Source: UM-FILTER-47-13 sp964445195 (GTDB taxonomy: Bacteria > Pseudomonadota > Alphaproteobacteria > Micavibrionales > Micavibrionaceae). Taken from it: a stretch of DNA of 64,000 nucleotides. Where the stretch lies: NCBI GenBank assembly GCA_964445195.1, contig CAYUKA010000004.1, positions 60,674 to 124,673 of the forward strand, written 5' to 3'. The notes beneath the pieces are model-generated. The model had not been told where the DNA came from. It saw nothing but the letters and a program-made list of their open reading frames with translations, and ran no database searches. Numbering within the stretch: position 1 is the first letter of the stretch; the number at the start of each line of letters is the position of its first letter. Below, piece after piece: positions 8,351 to 16,814 of this stretch. A program made the position numbers and the translations under genes.

Positions 8351-8451
8351 TTAACTTTATCCAGGCCCCGGAGGCCCTGCCTTGCAATTCCGTAAATGGA
8401 TTTGTAAGATGCCCCTAATTACAAAAAATAAAAAAACAGGGAGTTTAGCCA

Positions 8452-10371
8452 GTGCCCATCTTTGACGCCTTCATGCGCGACCCGGCCAGCCTTGCCGCCA
8501 ACCTTATGGCTTCGACCGCTTATCTTTATGCCAGAGGCGTAGAAAGCGCATGGCGCGTAGCTGCCGCCACAAACCCTATCGCCGCTGCGCTTCTGGAACA
8601 TTACGAACAAAATCCGAATGGCTGGCGGATTAACGGCATCCGCAAAGAGACTGCCAAAGGCCCGTTCGCGAAACTTGCCGGCAGAATGCCGGATTCGATC
8701 GGCTTCCAATTTGGTCATGGGACGCCGGAAGAGGACCCAGAGAAATCACAGCGCCCCCGCCCGACAACCGCAGAACTGACGGCAAAGCGTCATAAGGCGA
8801 TAGACTCCGAAGCCGTCATGCGAAACGTTCTTGAGCGGAACTACAGTGACGACAGGCTGCCGCGCGATTTCCGCAGCGCCGTGTTTAAGGCCAGCGTCAC
8901 CGCGCCATGGCGCAATATCGAAGGCGCGGCGTTCCTGACCGAACTGACAGCGCGCGACCACGCCAAAGCCGAGTTCACTGACCTGATGGAGAGCCACAGC
9001 ACGATATTGGGCGAGCGGTACGATCTGCGCATGGAAACAGTTGAAACACTGGCCCGACCACATGCCGGCATGCTGCGTTTTTCAACAGCCTATTCGGATG
9101 CACAGCCTACTGACAGCAATAACGTTATATACCTGAAAGCGCCAATGTCCGGGCATTACGCGACACTTATTTATAATGCGATCCAGAATTATATCGACGC
9201 CGGCTTTACGGTTTATGTCGAGGATAAGACCGATGCCGCCGACGTGCCGTGGCACGAAGAAGATCACGGTATTGAAGCACAGGCCGATTATGATTGCGAA
9301 ACCCTTGCCTATATTCACAAGCGCGAAGGCACGCGCGCGCAGCTCACGGCGATCTGCCAGGCCGCCATCCCGGCCGTGATTGCCAGCGCCGCCCTGGCGC
9401 AGCAGCAGGCAGAGCATCGCCCCGGTAAGCTCTGCATCATGTCTGCGCCTATTGATGTATCGATCAACCCGTCACTGGTCAATCAGTATGCCGAGATCAT
9501 GCCGGACTTCCTGATAAAATTCCGCGAGCTGGAGATTGTACCGCCATGGCGGCCGGGCTTCCTGCGCACAGTGCGGTCCGGCAGTACACAGGTAAGCGGC
9601 TTTGAATCCGGGAATATGGGCCGCTTCATGCAGTATTATGCTTCGATCTTCAACTACATCACTACCGGTGGTAACGAATGGGACAAGCATAAGCCGTTGC
9701 TGCAGGCCGAGATTATGGACGCGTTGCAAAACCCCGACCTGTCGGACAAGGAGCGTGATTTCCTTGAACTCATGACCTTTATTGTCGAATATAAAACCCA
9801 TATGGATATGGATGGCCGGGCCTATATCGACGCGTGGTTCAAGAATTTCGGCGCAAACTACATCGCCAACGATGACGTGACCTATCACCGCCAGAAACTT
9901 GATTTCAGCGCCATCGATTTCCCGGTCCTGACAGTAGACGCCACTGACGACGATATCTCTTCAATAGGACAGACAGTCTCTTTCCTGCGCAAAGAGTTCG
10001 GCGCCGACAAGCGTGCACTGATCGTCCCCGGCAAAGGCCATTTCTGGTGGTCGGGCCAAACGGCAAAAGACGTACAATGGCCTGCCATCTTTGCCTGGCA
10101 TAAGGCGGGAATCGAGGACGGCGCCGTACAGGAATTCAGGGGCGCCGTACTGGACGCGGAAGGGAACGAACAAACTGACCCGGCCGTGCCGCAGCCCTGT
10201 ACAAACCCGGAACCGCTGATTACATTAGCGGGCGACGTTCACGAAAAGAACCTGGAACTGGAACGGCGTAAAGTCGAAACCGGCCAGGATCTAAGCCTAA
10301 CCCTGATGATTAATGGCACCGCGCACAATATTCCCCTTATCTCTCTCTCGCCCCAGGTCGGCCACGCCTGA
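8452..10371 (+). CDS. long PhaZ-like alpha/beta hydrolase
   Basis: A 639-residue cytoplasmic protein related to PHB depolymerases but longer. The hydrolase core spans about 220-550. The cysteine nucleophile box is AICQAAIPAV, the acid loop is DATDDDISS and the histidine is in GKGHFWWSG, so a Cys-Asp-His set is complete. The N-terminal ~200 residues and C-terminal ~90 residues are extra; the N-terminus (PASLAANLMASTAYLYARG) is of the kind found in PHA-synthase-like proteins that bind granules. The start is GTG at 8452, preceded by an AGGGAG ribosome site. It follows phaZ on the same strand with the MITE between them and overlaps the next gene by 59 bases. It is likely to act on polyhydroxyalkanoate or oligomers; substrate not proven. 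Confidence 0.8.
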   Translation: MPIFDAFMRDPASLAANLMASTAYLYARGVESAWRVAAATNPIAAALLEHYEQNPNGWRINGIRKETAKGPFAKLAGRMPDSIGFQFGHGTPEEDPEKSQRPRPTTAELTAKRHKAIDSEAVMRNVLERNYSDDRLPRDFRSAVFKASVTAPWRNIEGAAFLTELTARDHAKAEFTDLMESHSTILGERYDLRMETVETLARPHAGMLRFSTAYSDAQPTDSNNVIYLKAPMSGHYATLIYNAIQNYIDAGFTVYVEDKTDAADVPWHEEDHGIEAQADYDCETLAYIHKREGTRAQLTAICQAAIPAVIASAALAQQQAEHRPGKLCIMSAPIDVSINPSLVNQYAEIMPDFLIKFRELEIVPPWRPGFLRTVRSGSTQVSGFESGNMGRFMQYYASIFNYITTGGNEWDKHKPLLQAEIMDALQNPDLSDKERDFLELMTFIVEYKTHMDMDGRAYIDAWFKNFGANYIANDDVTYHRQKLDFSAIDFPVLTVDATDDDISSIGQTVSFLRKEFGADKRALIVPGKGHFWWSGQTAKDVQWPAIFAWHKAGIEDGAVQEFRGAVLDAEGNEQTDPAVPQPCTNPEPLITLAGDVHEKNLELERRKVETGQDLSLTLMINGTAHNIPLISLSPQVGHA

Positions 10372-11080
10372 TCGCCGGCAGGAAGAGCTACAGGACCGCA
10401 TCAACCGGCTTGGCCTGCCGGTACGTGTGCGCGTCAGCCCGCGTGCGAAGCGCATTGCCCTCAGGCTCGATAATGCGCACCATGTTATGCATTTGGTCGT
10501 ACCGCCGCGATTCACCCCCGGCAAAGCCGAACAGTTTGTAGAGGAGCACCGCCACTGGATCAGGCAGAAGCTTGCCGAATTGCCAGAGCCAATTGCCTTC
10601 GTTGACGGTGCCGTTATCCCCGTATTGGGGCGACAGCGTACTCTTGCCATTTTCTATGACAAAACTTTAAAGACAACCTCTATAGATATGAAAGATAATG
10701 AAATACTTATCTCGACTAACAAGACCGACCCAGCGGCGCGGCTCACCCGGTTCCTGAAAAACGAGGCCCGCGCCACACTGGACAACCTGACCCGGGAGAA
10801 AGCGGCGCTTATCGACAAACCGGTGAAAGCGGTCCAGATTCGCGATACAAAAAGCCGCTGGGGCAGCTGCGGGCCGGACGGGCGTATCTCACTGTCCTGG
10901 CGGCTGATCTTCGCACCGTGGGAGGCCATGGATTACGTCGTGGCCCACGAAGTCGCTCATCTTGTGCACATGGATCATAGCCAACGCTTCTGGGCACTTT
11001 GCACAGAACTATCCACAGACTTTGCCACGGGTAAAGGGTGGATGCGGCGCCACGGTCACGAACTTATGCGTTATGGATAA
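10313..11080 (+). CDS. YgjP-type metal-dependent hydrolase (DUF45)
   Basis: A 255-residue protein of the M48-like YgjP/DUF45 family. The zinc site HEVAHLVHMDHSQRFW holds HExxH plus the third histidine, and SRWGSC and LSWRLIFAP upstream are diagnostic of the family. The N-terminal half forms the beta-rich domain (VRVSPRAKRIALRLD). No signal peptide is present. The first ~20 residues (MAPRTIFPLSLSR) overlap the 3' end of the PhaZ-like gene by 59 bases and may be an over-extended start; an internal start would still leave the catalytic domain intact. The biochemical substrate of the family is poorly defined. Confidence 0.88.
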   Translation: MAPRTIFPLSLSRPRSATPDRRQEELQDRINRLGLPVRVRVSPRAKRIALRLDNAHHVMHLVVPPRFTPGKAEQFVEEHRHWIRQKLAELPEPIAFVDGAVIPVLGRQRTLAIFYDKTLKTTSIDMKDNEILISTNKTDPAARLTRFLKNEARATLDNLTREKAALIDKPVKAVQIRDTKSRWGSCGPDGRISLSWRLIFAPWEAMDYVVAHEVAHLVHMDHSQRFWALCTELSTDFATGKGWMRRHGHELMRYG

Positions 11081-11118
11081 TTATTGCATCCCTGTACTTT
11101 TTCCTATAAAACTCCGTC

Positions 11119-11994
11119 ATGCCCGCAACCGACAAACAAGCCATTTTGTATCCAGCCCCCTTCCGGGATTATTTCCGGGAGAAAATCGCGCAATTTATCG
11201 AACATCGTGATCTGCTGCAGGAACAGGCCGGGAATGTGGAACAGTTTCTGGCAGATCATAATAATGATGCCATCGTGACAGTGCCTGAACTACAGGATCA
11301 ATTGCTCGATATCCACGCGGCTTTGGTCCAATACATGGACGACACGCTGGATGCGCTTAATTACTTCCTGACAATGGAAGATCACCTGCCTGCAATTCTG
11401 GACACATTGCGCGGCCAGCTTGGCGTATTCAGCAGCGAAATCGCCATGCTCTATGATCCCGATGCGCTGCGGCAGGACGTTGAAGACACGATTGATACGG
11501 CATTCAATAATCTTGGTATTGTGCGTAATTTCTTCAATGCGCAAACAAAGCAGGATCGCCGGAAACTGGCCATGGCCGACCCTTATGCCGAAGAAATTCT
11601 GGGCGAACCCCGGGAAATGGAGCGTGAAGACGTTTACGGACGCATGGAATATACGTTCTGGTTCAACTATGGTCGCCGTCTTTACCTGTATGATATCGAC
11701 GACGATCTCGCAGAGTGGCTTGACCGCGAAGAAAACGACCCGGAAAGCCGCCATGAGCGCATTGCTGCCATCTTGTCCGGCGAGACAGCGACCAGATTTC
11801 CGCCCCCTTTCGTGACACTTGCCGGGTTCTCTGATGAAGAAATTGAAATGTCCCGCCATATCATGGCGCGCGAAGTAGAAGAACTGGCGGAAGATGCACA
11901 GGTAGAACCGCCGGGCGGGATCGAAGATCCGGAAGACGATCAAATCCCGGAAGGGGGCGCTATAATCCTGCCATTTCCCAAACTCCGCCGGTAA
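11119..11994 (+). CDS. acidic protein of unknown function
   Basis: A 291-residue, strongly acidic, mostly helical protein that I do not recognise. It has no signal peptide or membrane segment. Residues 60-160 contain long amphipathic helices, and the C-terminal 50 residues are rich in Glu, Asp and Pro before a basic ending (PFPKLRR). The middle holds YTFWFNYGRRLYLYDIDDD. The ATG at 11119 lacks a good Shine-Dalgarno, so a downstream start is possible. It sits 38 bases after the YgjP-type gene and 49 bases before a methyltransferase, all on the plus strand, which suggests one transcript. Confidence 0.8.
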   Translation: MPATDKQAILYPAPFRDYFREKIAQFIEHRDLLQEQAGNVEQFLADHNNDAIVTVPELQDQLLDIHAALVQYMDDTLDALNYFLTMEDHLPAILDTLRGQLGVFSSEIAMLYDPDALRQDVEDTIDTAFNNLGIVRNFFNAQTKQDRRKLAMADPYAEEILGEPREMEREDVYGRMEYTFWFNYGRRLYLYDIDDDLAEWLDREENDPESRHERIAAILSGETATRFPPPFVTLAGFSDEEIEMSRHIMAREVEELAEDAQVEPPGGIEDPEDDQIPEGGAIILPFPKLRR

Positions 11995-12043
11995 CCACGC
12001 CAGACCCTCTTGACGCCGCCCTGTACGCCGCGTAAGAGACATT

Positions 12044-12688
12044 ATGGCCAAAACATATGACAGTGGCGCCCTGCCCCGCGCTATCCACGCGCGCGCAAAA
12101 TTTGATGATATTTATGCGCCTGATATACAGGCCATGATCCCCAAACAGGGCGTCGTGATGGATATCGGTACCGGTGTCGGCCGTGACGCCGTTGCGATTC
12201 ACAACCGCGGCGGCGGCCGTCTGCTGGTGATCGGTATCGATCCCGACGAAGCAAATTACCATGAAGCTGTCGCTACCTATCCGGATAATGAATTCGTATT
12301 GTGCCGTACCTGGGACGATGTGGCAAAGGTACAACCCGGCCGCCAGATCGCCTATCTGGTCAGGGAAGTGCAGGATCTCGAAGAGCCGCCTTCAAAACTG
12401 AAAGCCGACTTCATAAACTGTTTTGCCGTGCTGATGTTCATTCCCGCTGAAGAACAAGAGATATTCTTACGCAAACTGCACACCTTATCACAGCCGGCCC
12501 GTGACACGCTGATGCGCTACCGCACGGTCAAGCTCAAAGAGGGCATGGTTAAAATTGACGAGACAGGGTTCCGTCAGCAGGCACAAGCCGCCGACTTTGT
12601 TCTCGAAGACCTGCCGGATGTTCCCGATCCGCCTCCCTTCAACCGGGGCTTTCAATGGAAGCAATACAGGCTTACCGCGTCTGCCTGA
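12044..12688 (+). CDS. SAM-dependent methyltransferase
   Basis: A 214-residue class I methyltransferase-like protein. Motif I is VMDIGTGVGRDAVAI (38-52), with the acidic end of strand beta-2 at VIGIDPDEAN. The post-motif region contains FINCFAVLMFIPAEEQE, resembling the motif IV-V part of small-molecule methyltransferases of the TehB-like type. Substrate unknown. It lies at the end of the plus-strand group and converges on a small membrane-protein gene 9 bases away. Confidence 0.8.
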   Translation: MAKTYDSGALPRAIHARAKFDDIYAPDIQAMIPKQGVVMDIGTGVGRDAVAIHNRGGGRLLVIGIDPDEANYHEAVATYPDNEFVLCRTWDDVAKVQPGRQIAYLVREVQDLEEPPSKLKADFINCFAVLMFIPAEEQEIFLRKLHTLSQPARDTLMRYRTVKLKEGMVKIDETGFRQQAQAADFVLEDLPDVPDPPPFNRGFQWKQYRLTASA

Positions 12689-12697
12689 CTGATAATG

Positions 12698-13060
12698 TTA
12701 CCGCCGGTTATTATAAGCCGTTGTCGTCAGGTAGGCTGAAACAATCATGCCGATAAAGGCGCTTAAACTGCCAAGTAGCGCGGCCAGCAAAACAGCCATA
12801 ACGCCCGCGGTACGGGTTGCCCCTTTATGCCACACAATGACGTAGGCCATGACGGCACAATAGAGCGGCCCCAGCACCCATCCCACAACCTTGCCGTTCT
12901 GGTAAGCCTCCTCGGCCGTTTCCCCCAGCAGCCCGGTAGCGCCCAGTATGCCGCCGGTAACGGCAATAATCAAAAATCCCAGCGCCGCATAGGCGAGATA
13001 AAAGCCAAATGCCTCGGTCCGGCTGCGAATATATCTGAAATCGGAAAGATTTTTAAACAC
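12698..13060 (-). CDS. small membrane protein of unknown function
   Basis: A 120-residue protein with about three hydrophobic stretches: YLAYAALGFLIIAVTGGILG, VVGWVLGPLYCAVMAYVIVW and a Leu/Ala-rich segment near residues 88-110. I do not recognise the family. The start is GTG at 13058-13060. It follows ruvX on the same strand with a 33-base gap, so it may be co-transcribed. Confidence 0.75.
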   Translation of the reverse strand: MFKNLSDFRYIRSRTEAFGFYLAYAALGFLIIAVTGGILGATGLLGETAEEAYQNGKVVGWVLGPLYCAVMAYVIVWHKGATRTAGVMAVLLAALLGSLSAFIGMIVSAYLTTTAYNNRR

Positions 13061-13093
13061 GGTTACGTTCCACTGTTACATGACAGATCATAA

Positions 13094-13585
13094 TTACGTT
13101 GCGGCCTGTATAAAATCCAGCGCGCCTTGCAAAATATGCTGCGCGGCCAGCTTATCCACCACCTGTTTTCTTTTTGTTCTTGACATATCCACAGATTCAA
13201 TCAGAAAGTCTTCCACCGAAACGGTGGATAACCTCTCATCCCACAAAGCTATCCACGGATCTGTCCCCACGATCTGGGGATAGTTTTCCAGCTCGTCGGC
13301 AAAGGAACGCACCGCATCGCAGCGCGGCCCGGCGCTGCCATCCATGTTAAGCGGCAATCCCAGCACATAGCCGCCGATCTCATAATCCCTGATCACAGCA
13401 GCCAGATCCCCGATATCACGGGAAAACTTTGTCCTGTTGATTGTTTTCAGCGGCGTTGCAATCGCCTGCGCCGCATCCGACACCGCCAGGCCGATTGTTT
13501 TCGCCCCCAGATCAAGGCCGAGCAGCCGCGTCTCCATCGGCCGCCGGTCAATGATATCTTTTAATAATCCTGTCGGCATCCCCAC
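13094..13585 (-). CDS. ruvX: Holliday junction resolvase-like RuvX (YqgF)
   Basis: YqgF/RuvX, an RNase H-fold protein with a role in 16S rRNA 5' maturation and possibly Holliday junction cleavage. Diagnostic segments are RLLGLDLGAKTIGLAVSD (DxG motif, first catalytic aspartate), YVLGLPLNMDGSAG, and ALWDERLSTVSVEDFL. I chose the GTG at 13583-13585 because AAAGG lies eight bases upstream. Two other in-frame starts exist: an ATG at 13579 and an ATG at 13624, the latter adding 13 unconserved residues and almost touching gatC. The gene diverges from gatC, so promoters for both must lie in roughly 13580-13640. Confidence 0.92.
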   Translation of the reverse strand: MGMPTGLLKDIIDRRPMETRLLGLDLGAKTIGLAVSDAAQAIATPLKTINRTKFSRDIGDLAAVIRDYEIGGYVLGLPLNMDGSAGPRCDAVRSFADELENYPQIVGTDPWIALWDERLSTVSVEDFLIESVDMSRTKRKQVVDKLAAQHILQGALDFIQAAT

Positions 13586-13644
13586 TTGCGCGCCTTTCAC
13601 CGCGATGCTACAAAATCTAGGCATTTAAACGGGGGAATACAAGC

Positions 13645-13932
13645 ATGTCTCTTGACCGCGAAACTGTCCGCAAGGTCGCCGGCCTCGCCCGCATCCGCAT
13701 GAGCGACGAGGAACTGGATAAATACGGGCCACAACTGAACAATATCATTGGCTGGGTCGAGCAACTCGGTGAAGTTGACACCGGCAATGTCGAACCACTG
13801 CCCAGCCCTGTGGATATCAAACTGCGCCTGCGTACCGATGAGGTTACAGATGGCGGCTATGCCGCCGACGTTCTGGCCAACGCGCCGGAAGAACTCGAAG
13901 ATTTTTACGTTGTCGCAAAGGTGGTCGAGTGA
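13645..13932 (+). CDS. gatC: aspartyl/glutamyl-tRNA amidotransferase subunit C
   Basis: The 95-residue GatC subunit wraps around GatA and stabilises the GatCAB complex that converts Glu-tRNA(Gln) or Asp-tRNA(Asn) to the amidated form. The N-terminus LDRETVRKVAGLARI and the acidic C-terminal helix are typical. A good ribosome site (GGGGGAATACAAGC) precedes the ATG. The gene is first of a gatC-gatA-...-gatB run, with gatA 108 bases downstream after a hairpin-forming repeat. Confidence 0.96.
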   Translation: MSLDRETVRKVAGLARIRMSDEELDKYGPQLNNIIGWVEQLGEVDTGNVEPLPSPVDIKLRLRTDEVTDGGYAADVLANAPEELEDFYVVAKVVE

Positions 13933-13947
13933 ATGAGTTCCAAGATG

Positions 13948-14005
13948 CAAGTTACAGGTTGCAAGATAACCGCTGCGAAACCCTATGCTTGTAACTTGTA
14001 ACTTG
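13948..14005. repeat. inverted repeat between gatC and gatA
   Basis: CAAGTTACAGGTTGCAAG (13948-13965) and CTTGTAACTTGTAACTTG (13988-14005) are complementary at 16 of 18 positions with a 22-base loop. Each arm is itself built from a repeated CAAGTTA / TAACTTG unit. In RNA this would form a strong hairpin in the only long gap of the gat operon; it may set the gatC:gatA ratio or be a small dispersed repeat. No T-run follows, so it is not a standard terminator. Confidence 0.7.
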
Positions 14006-14040
14006 AACCTCGTAACTCCCAGGTAAAACATGGAAACAAA

Positions 14041-15522
14041 ATGACACAGTTAACACACCTGACCATAGCCGAGGCGCTTAAAGGCCTTGAAAACAAGGAT
14101 TTTACGGCAACCGAGTTAACGCAGGCACATCTGGACGCGATGGCGGCAGCCAAACATTTAAATGCCTTCATCGTCGAAACGCCTGACATCGCCCTCAAGC
14201 AGGCAGAAGAGTCCGATAAGCGCCGCGCTGCCGGTGACGCCGGGCTGCTTGACGGTATCCCGCTGGCGATCAAGGACCTGTTCTGTACCAGGGGCGTGCA
14301 GACAACAGCCTCCAGCCATATTCTGGAAGGCTTCATCCCGCCCTATGAATCAACAGTCACCGCGAATTTATTCCGCGACGGCGCTATCATGCTCGGCAAG
14401 ACAGCGCTTGATGAATTCGCAATGGGGTCTTCAAACACCACCAGCTATTTCGGCAATGTGATCAACCCGTGGAAAAAAGCCGACGGCGCTGACCTTGTAC
14501 CCGGCGGCTCATCCGGCGGTAGCGCCTCTGCCCTGGCCGCACGGCTGTGTATGGGCGCGACCGGCACTGACACCGGCGGCTCGATCCGCCAGCCGGCGAG
14601 CTTCTGCGGCATTACCGGTATTAAACCCACATACGGGCGCTGCTCACGCTGGGGTATCATTGCCTTCGCCAGCTCTCTCGACCAGGCCGGCGCATTCGGC
14701 CGCACGGTTGAGGATTCGGCGATCCTGCTCCAATCCATGGCCGGGTTCGATCCAAAGGACAGCACCTCCGCGGATAAAGAAGTGCCGAACTGGCCGTCAC
14801 TGCTGGACGGCGCGGTCAAGGGGCTGAAAGTCGGCATCCCGCAAGAGTACCGCATGGACGGCATGCCTGCCGAGATTGAAACACTGTGGCAACAGGGAAT
14901 CGAATGGCTAAAAGCCGAAGGCGCCGAAATTGTCGATGTCAGCCTGCCGCATACCAAATACGCCCTGCCGACCTACTATATCATCGCGCCGGCGGAAGCC
15001 TCTTCGAACCTCGCGCGTTATGACGGCGTGCGTTACGGCCTGCGGGTCGAAGGCGACGACCTTAAAGAGACATACGAGAAAACGCGGGCCGAAGGCTTCG
15101 GTGACGAGGTGAAACGCCGTATCATGATCGGTACATACGTTCTGTCCGCCGGGTATTATGATGCGTACTACGTCAAGGCGCAGAAAGTCCGCCGCCTGAT
15201 CCTGCAGGACTTTGAGAAGGCGTACGAACAATGCGACGTCCTGCTGACGCCGACCGCACCCTCTGCCGCTTTCGCGATTGGCGAAAATGAAGATGACCCG
15301 ATCAAAATGTATCTCAATGATATCTTCACCGTCCCGGCTTCGCTCGCCGGACTGCCGGGCATCTCGGTACCGGCCGGTCTGGATAAGGACGGCCTGCCGC
15401 TCGGCCTTCAGATTATCGGCCGGGCATGGGACGAAGAAACAGTCCTGCGCACTGCTTATCATATTGAACGCGCAGCGAACTTCACCGCCCTGCCCGCCAC
15501 ATTAGTCAGCAAAGCGGCATAA
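14041..15522 (+). CDS. gatA: aspartyl/glutamyl-tRNA amidotransferase subunit A
   Basis: The glutaminase subunit of GatCAB, an amidase-signature enzyme that frees ammonia from glutamine. At 493 residues it is full length. The Ser-cis-Ser-Lys triad is visible as K78 (AIKDLF), S157 (PGGSSGGSA) and S181 (TDTGGSIRQP). The tail AGLPGISVPAGLDKDGLPLGLQIIG is characteristic. Absence or presence of glnS/asnS elsewhere decides whether the complex serves Gln, Asn or both; most alphaproteobacteria use it for Gln. Confidence 0.97.
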   Translation: MTQLTHLTIAEALKGLENKDFTATELTQAHLDAMAAAKHLNAFIVETPDIALKQAEESDKRRAAGDAGLLDGIPLAIKDLFCTRGVQTTASSHILEGFIPPYESTVTANLFRDGAIMLGKTALDEFAMGSSNTTSYFGNVINPWKKADGADLVPGGSSGGSASALAARLCMGATGTDTGGSIRQPASFCGITGIKPTYGRCSRWGIIAFASSLDQAGAFGRTVEDSAILLQSMAGFDPKDSTSADKEVPNWPSLLDGAVKGLKVGIPQEYRMDGMPAEIETLWQQGIEWLKAEGAEIVDVSLPHTKYALPTYYIIAPAEASSNLARYDGVRYGLRVEGDDLKETYEKTRAEGFGDEVKRRIMIGTYVLSAGYYDAYYVKAQKVRRLILQDFEKAYEQCDVLLTPTAPSAAFAIGENEDDPIKMYLNDIFTVPASLAGLPGISVPAGLDKDGLPLGLQIIGRAWDEETVLRTAYHIERAANFTALPATLVSKAA

Positions 15523-15575
15523 TTCATGATCAGCGCCTTTTGGACATCCGGCCTGATTTTAAGGATAATAGAGAG

Positions 15576-16124
15576 ATGAGATATTTTATCGCGCTAGCGA
15601 TTCTGATCATGGTTCTGCCCGTCTCCGCTGCCGCGCAGACAGCGATCTCGGAAGAGATGGCCAACGCCTATTATGAGAATTGCAAAAACCGGCCCGATCC
15701 CCGTATGAAACCGGAGACACAGGACGCACTATGTGCTTGTACATCTGTCATGATGATGGAGCATATGAGCGTCGAGGATGTCCAGACAATGAAGGGAAAT
15801 GATCAGGCTGGCCGTAACGCGCTGAATAAGATGATGCTTGAAGTGTACGCGCCCTGCATGAACTACCCGGTTCAGGACCTGGTGGGTTCACAGTGTATGG
15901 AGAACCCCCAGATCGCCCGGACTGCCGGCGTTTCAAAGAAAGCACTGTGCGAATGTATGGCGAAAAAGACAGCCACATGGTTCACCGATGAAGGCCGCGC
16001 CCTGATTGCCCGCGTTATCCGGGAAAACCCGAATGTCTACGACCCGATCGGCCCTGTCATGGAATCGAGCACGTTCAAATCAAAATCATACAGCCACATG
16101 ATGGCCTGTATGAGCGGACGATAA
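15576..16124 (+). CDS. cysteine-rich secreted protein (paralogue A)
   Basis: A 182-residue exported protein of unknown function. The start chosen is the ATG at 15576 (AAGGATAATAGAG upstream), giving a clean signal peptide MRYFIALAILIMVLPVSAAAQT; an in-frame TTG at 15540 would add 12 charged residues. The mature part has a regular cysteine pattern: ENC, LCAC, YAPC, SQC, LCEC and MAC near the end, probably disulfides or a metal site. The next gene encodes a protein with the same pattern, so the two arose by tandem duplication. Both sit between gatA and gatB on the same strand, which is not a standard position. Confidence 0.85.
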   Translation: MRYFIALAILIMVLPVSAAAQTAISEEMANAYYENCKNRPDPRMKPETQDALCACTSVMMMEHMSVEDVQTMKGNDQAGRNALNKMMLEVYAPCMNYPVQDLVGSQCMENPQIARTAGVSKKALCECMAKKTATWFTDEGRALIARVIRENPNVYDPIGPVMESSTFKSKSYSHMMACMSGR

Positions 16125-16131
16125 ACCGACA

Positions 16132-16794
16132 ATGCGCATTGAAAGAATAACCCTTCTTCTTCTGGCCTTTATCAGCACGGCGATGATTTTCTCTTCTTAC
16201 GCCGCTGCACAATCTTTGTTCGACAACAGTGAGTCGCTAGCGCAAAGTGCCGAAACGCAGGCGGCAGAGTTTTTCAATGGTTGCGTGAAAGCGCCGGTTA
16301 TCCCGACCTATGAAGAGACGGATCTGGCTTTTTGCGCCTGTGCTGCAGCCAATATGCAGGTCTGGCTCGAAACACCACTGACACAAAGGACCGACCGTGA
16401 ATTTTTTGAAAGCATAAACGTCAGAGAGCTTGATGCAGAGACGTATCTTACGAAAATATACGGGCCGTGCCTGCATATACCTGTCTATGACCTGCGTTAT
16501 GATGAATGTATGACCGACCGGACCGACCTGCGTTTTACGCGGCACCCGCGCTTTTTCAAGGCGATGTGTACTTGTATGGCCGAAGGCGACTCGGACTATT
16601 TCAAAGAATTCGCAGCGCCGTTCCTTGAAATGAAATTCGCTGAAGGCGACGGCGATAAGATTACCGATCCGATCCGTGAGGTCCGAAACGATATAAACTA
16701 TCACTCAGCCTTTCACCGTATTGATCAACGATGCTATAGACGGTATGCAAATAAGTTAAGCGAACATATGAAACAGCAACGAGACAGACGATAA
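16132..16794 (+). CDS. cysteine-rich secreted protein (paralogue B)
   Basis: A 220-residue exported protein paralogous to its upstream neighbour, which ends seven bases before this ATG. The signal peptide covers roughly the first 26 residues, ending in SSYAAAQS. The cysteine spacing repeats that of paralogue A: NGC, FCACAAANM, YGPC, DEC, MCTCMAEGD, RC. The shared landmarks are the CAC motif, the Tyr-x-Pro-Cys step and the LCxCM-like step. The C-terminus is longer and basic (HMKQQRDRR). Function unknown; exported and likely disulfide-bonded. gatB begins 20 bases later. Confidence 0.85.
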   Translation: MRIERITLLLLAFISTAMIFSSYAAAQSLFDNSESLAQSAETQAAEFFNGCVKAPVIPTYEETDLAFCACAAANMQVWLETPLTQRTDREFFESINVRELDAETYLTKIYGPCLHIPVYDLRYDECMTDRTDLRFTRHPRFFKAMCTCMAEGDSDYFKEFAAPFLEMKFAEGDGDKITDPIREVRNDINYHSAFHRIDQRCYRRYANKLSEHMKQQRDRR

Positions 16795-16814
16795 CAAAAC
16801 AGGACTGATAAACG

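Noticed and set aside
13094..13624. Longer ruvX start at 13624
   Set aside because: The extra 13 residues are unconserved in character, have no ribosome site, and nearly touch gatC. The GTG at 13585 has a good ribosome site.
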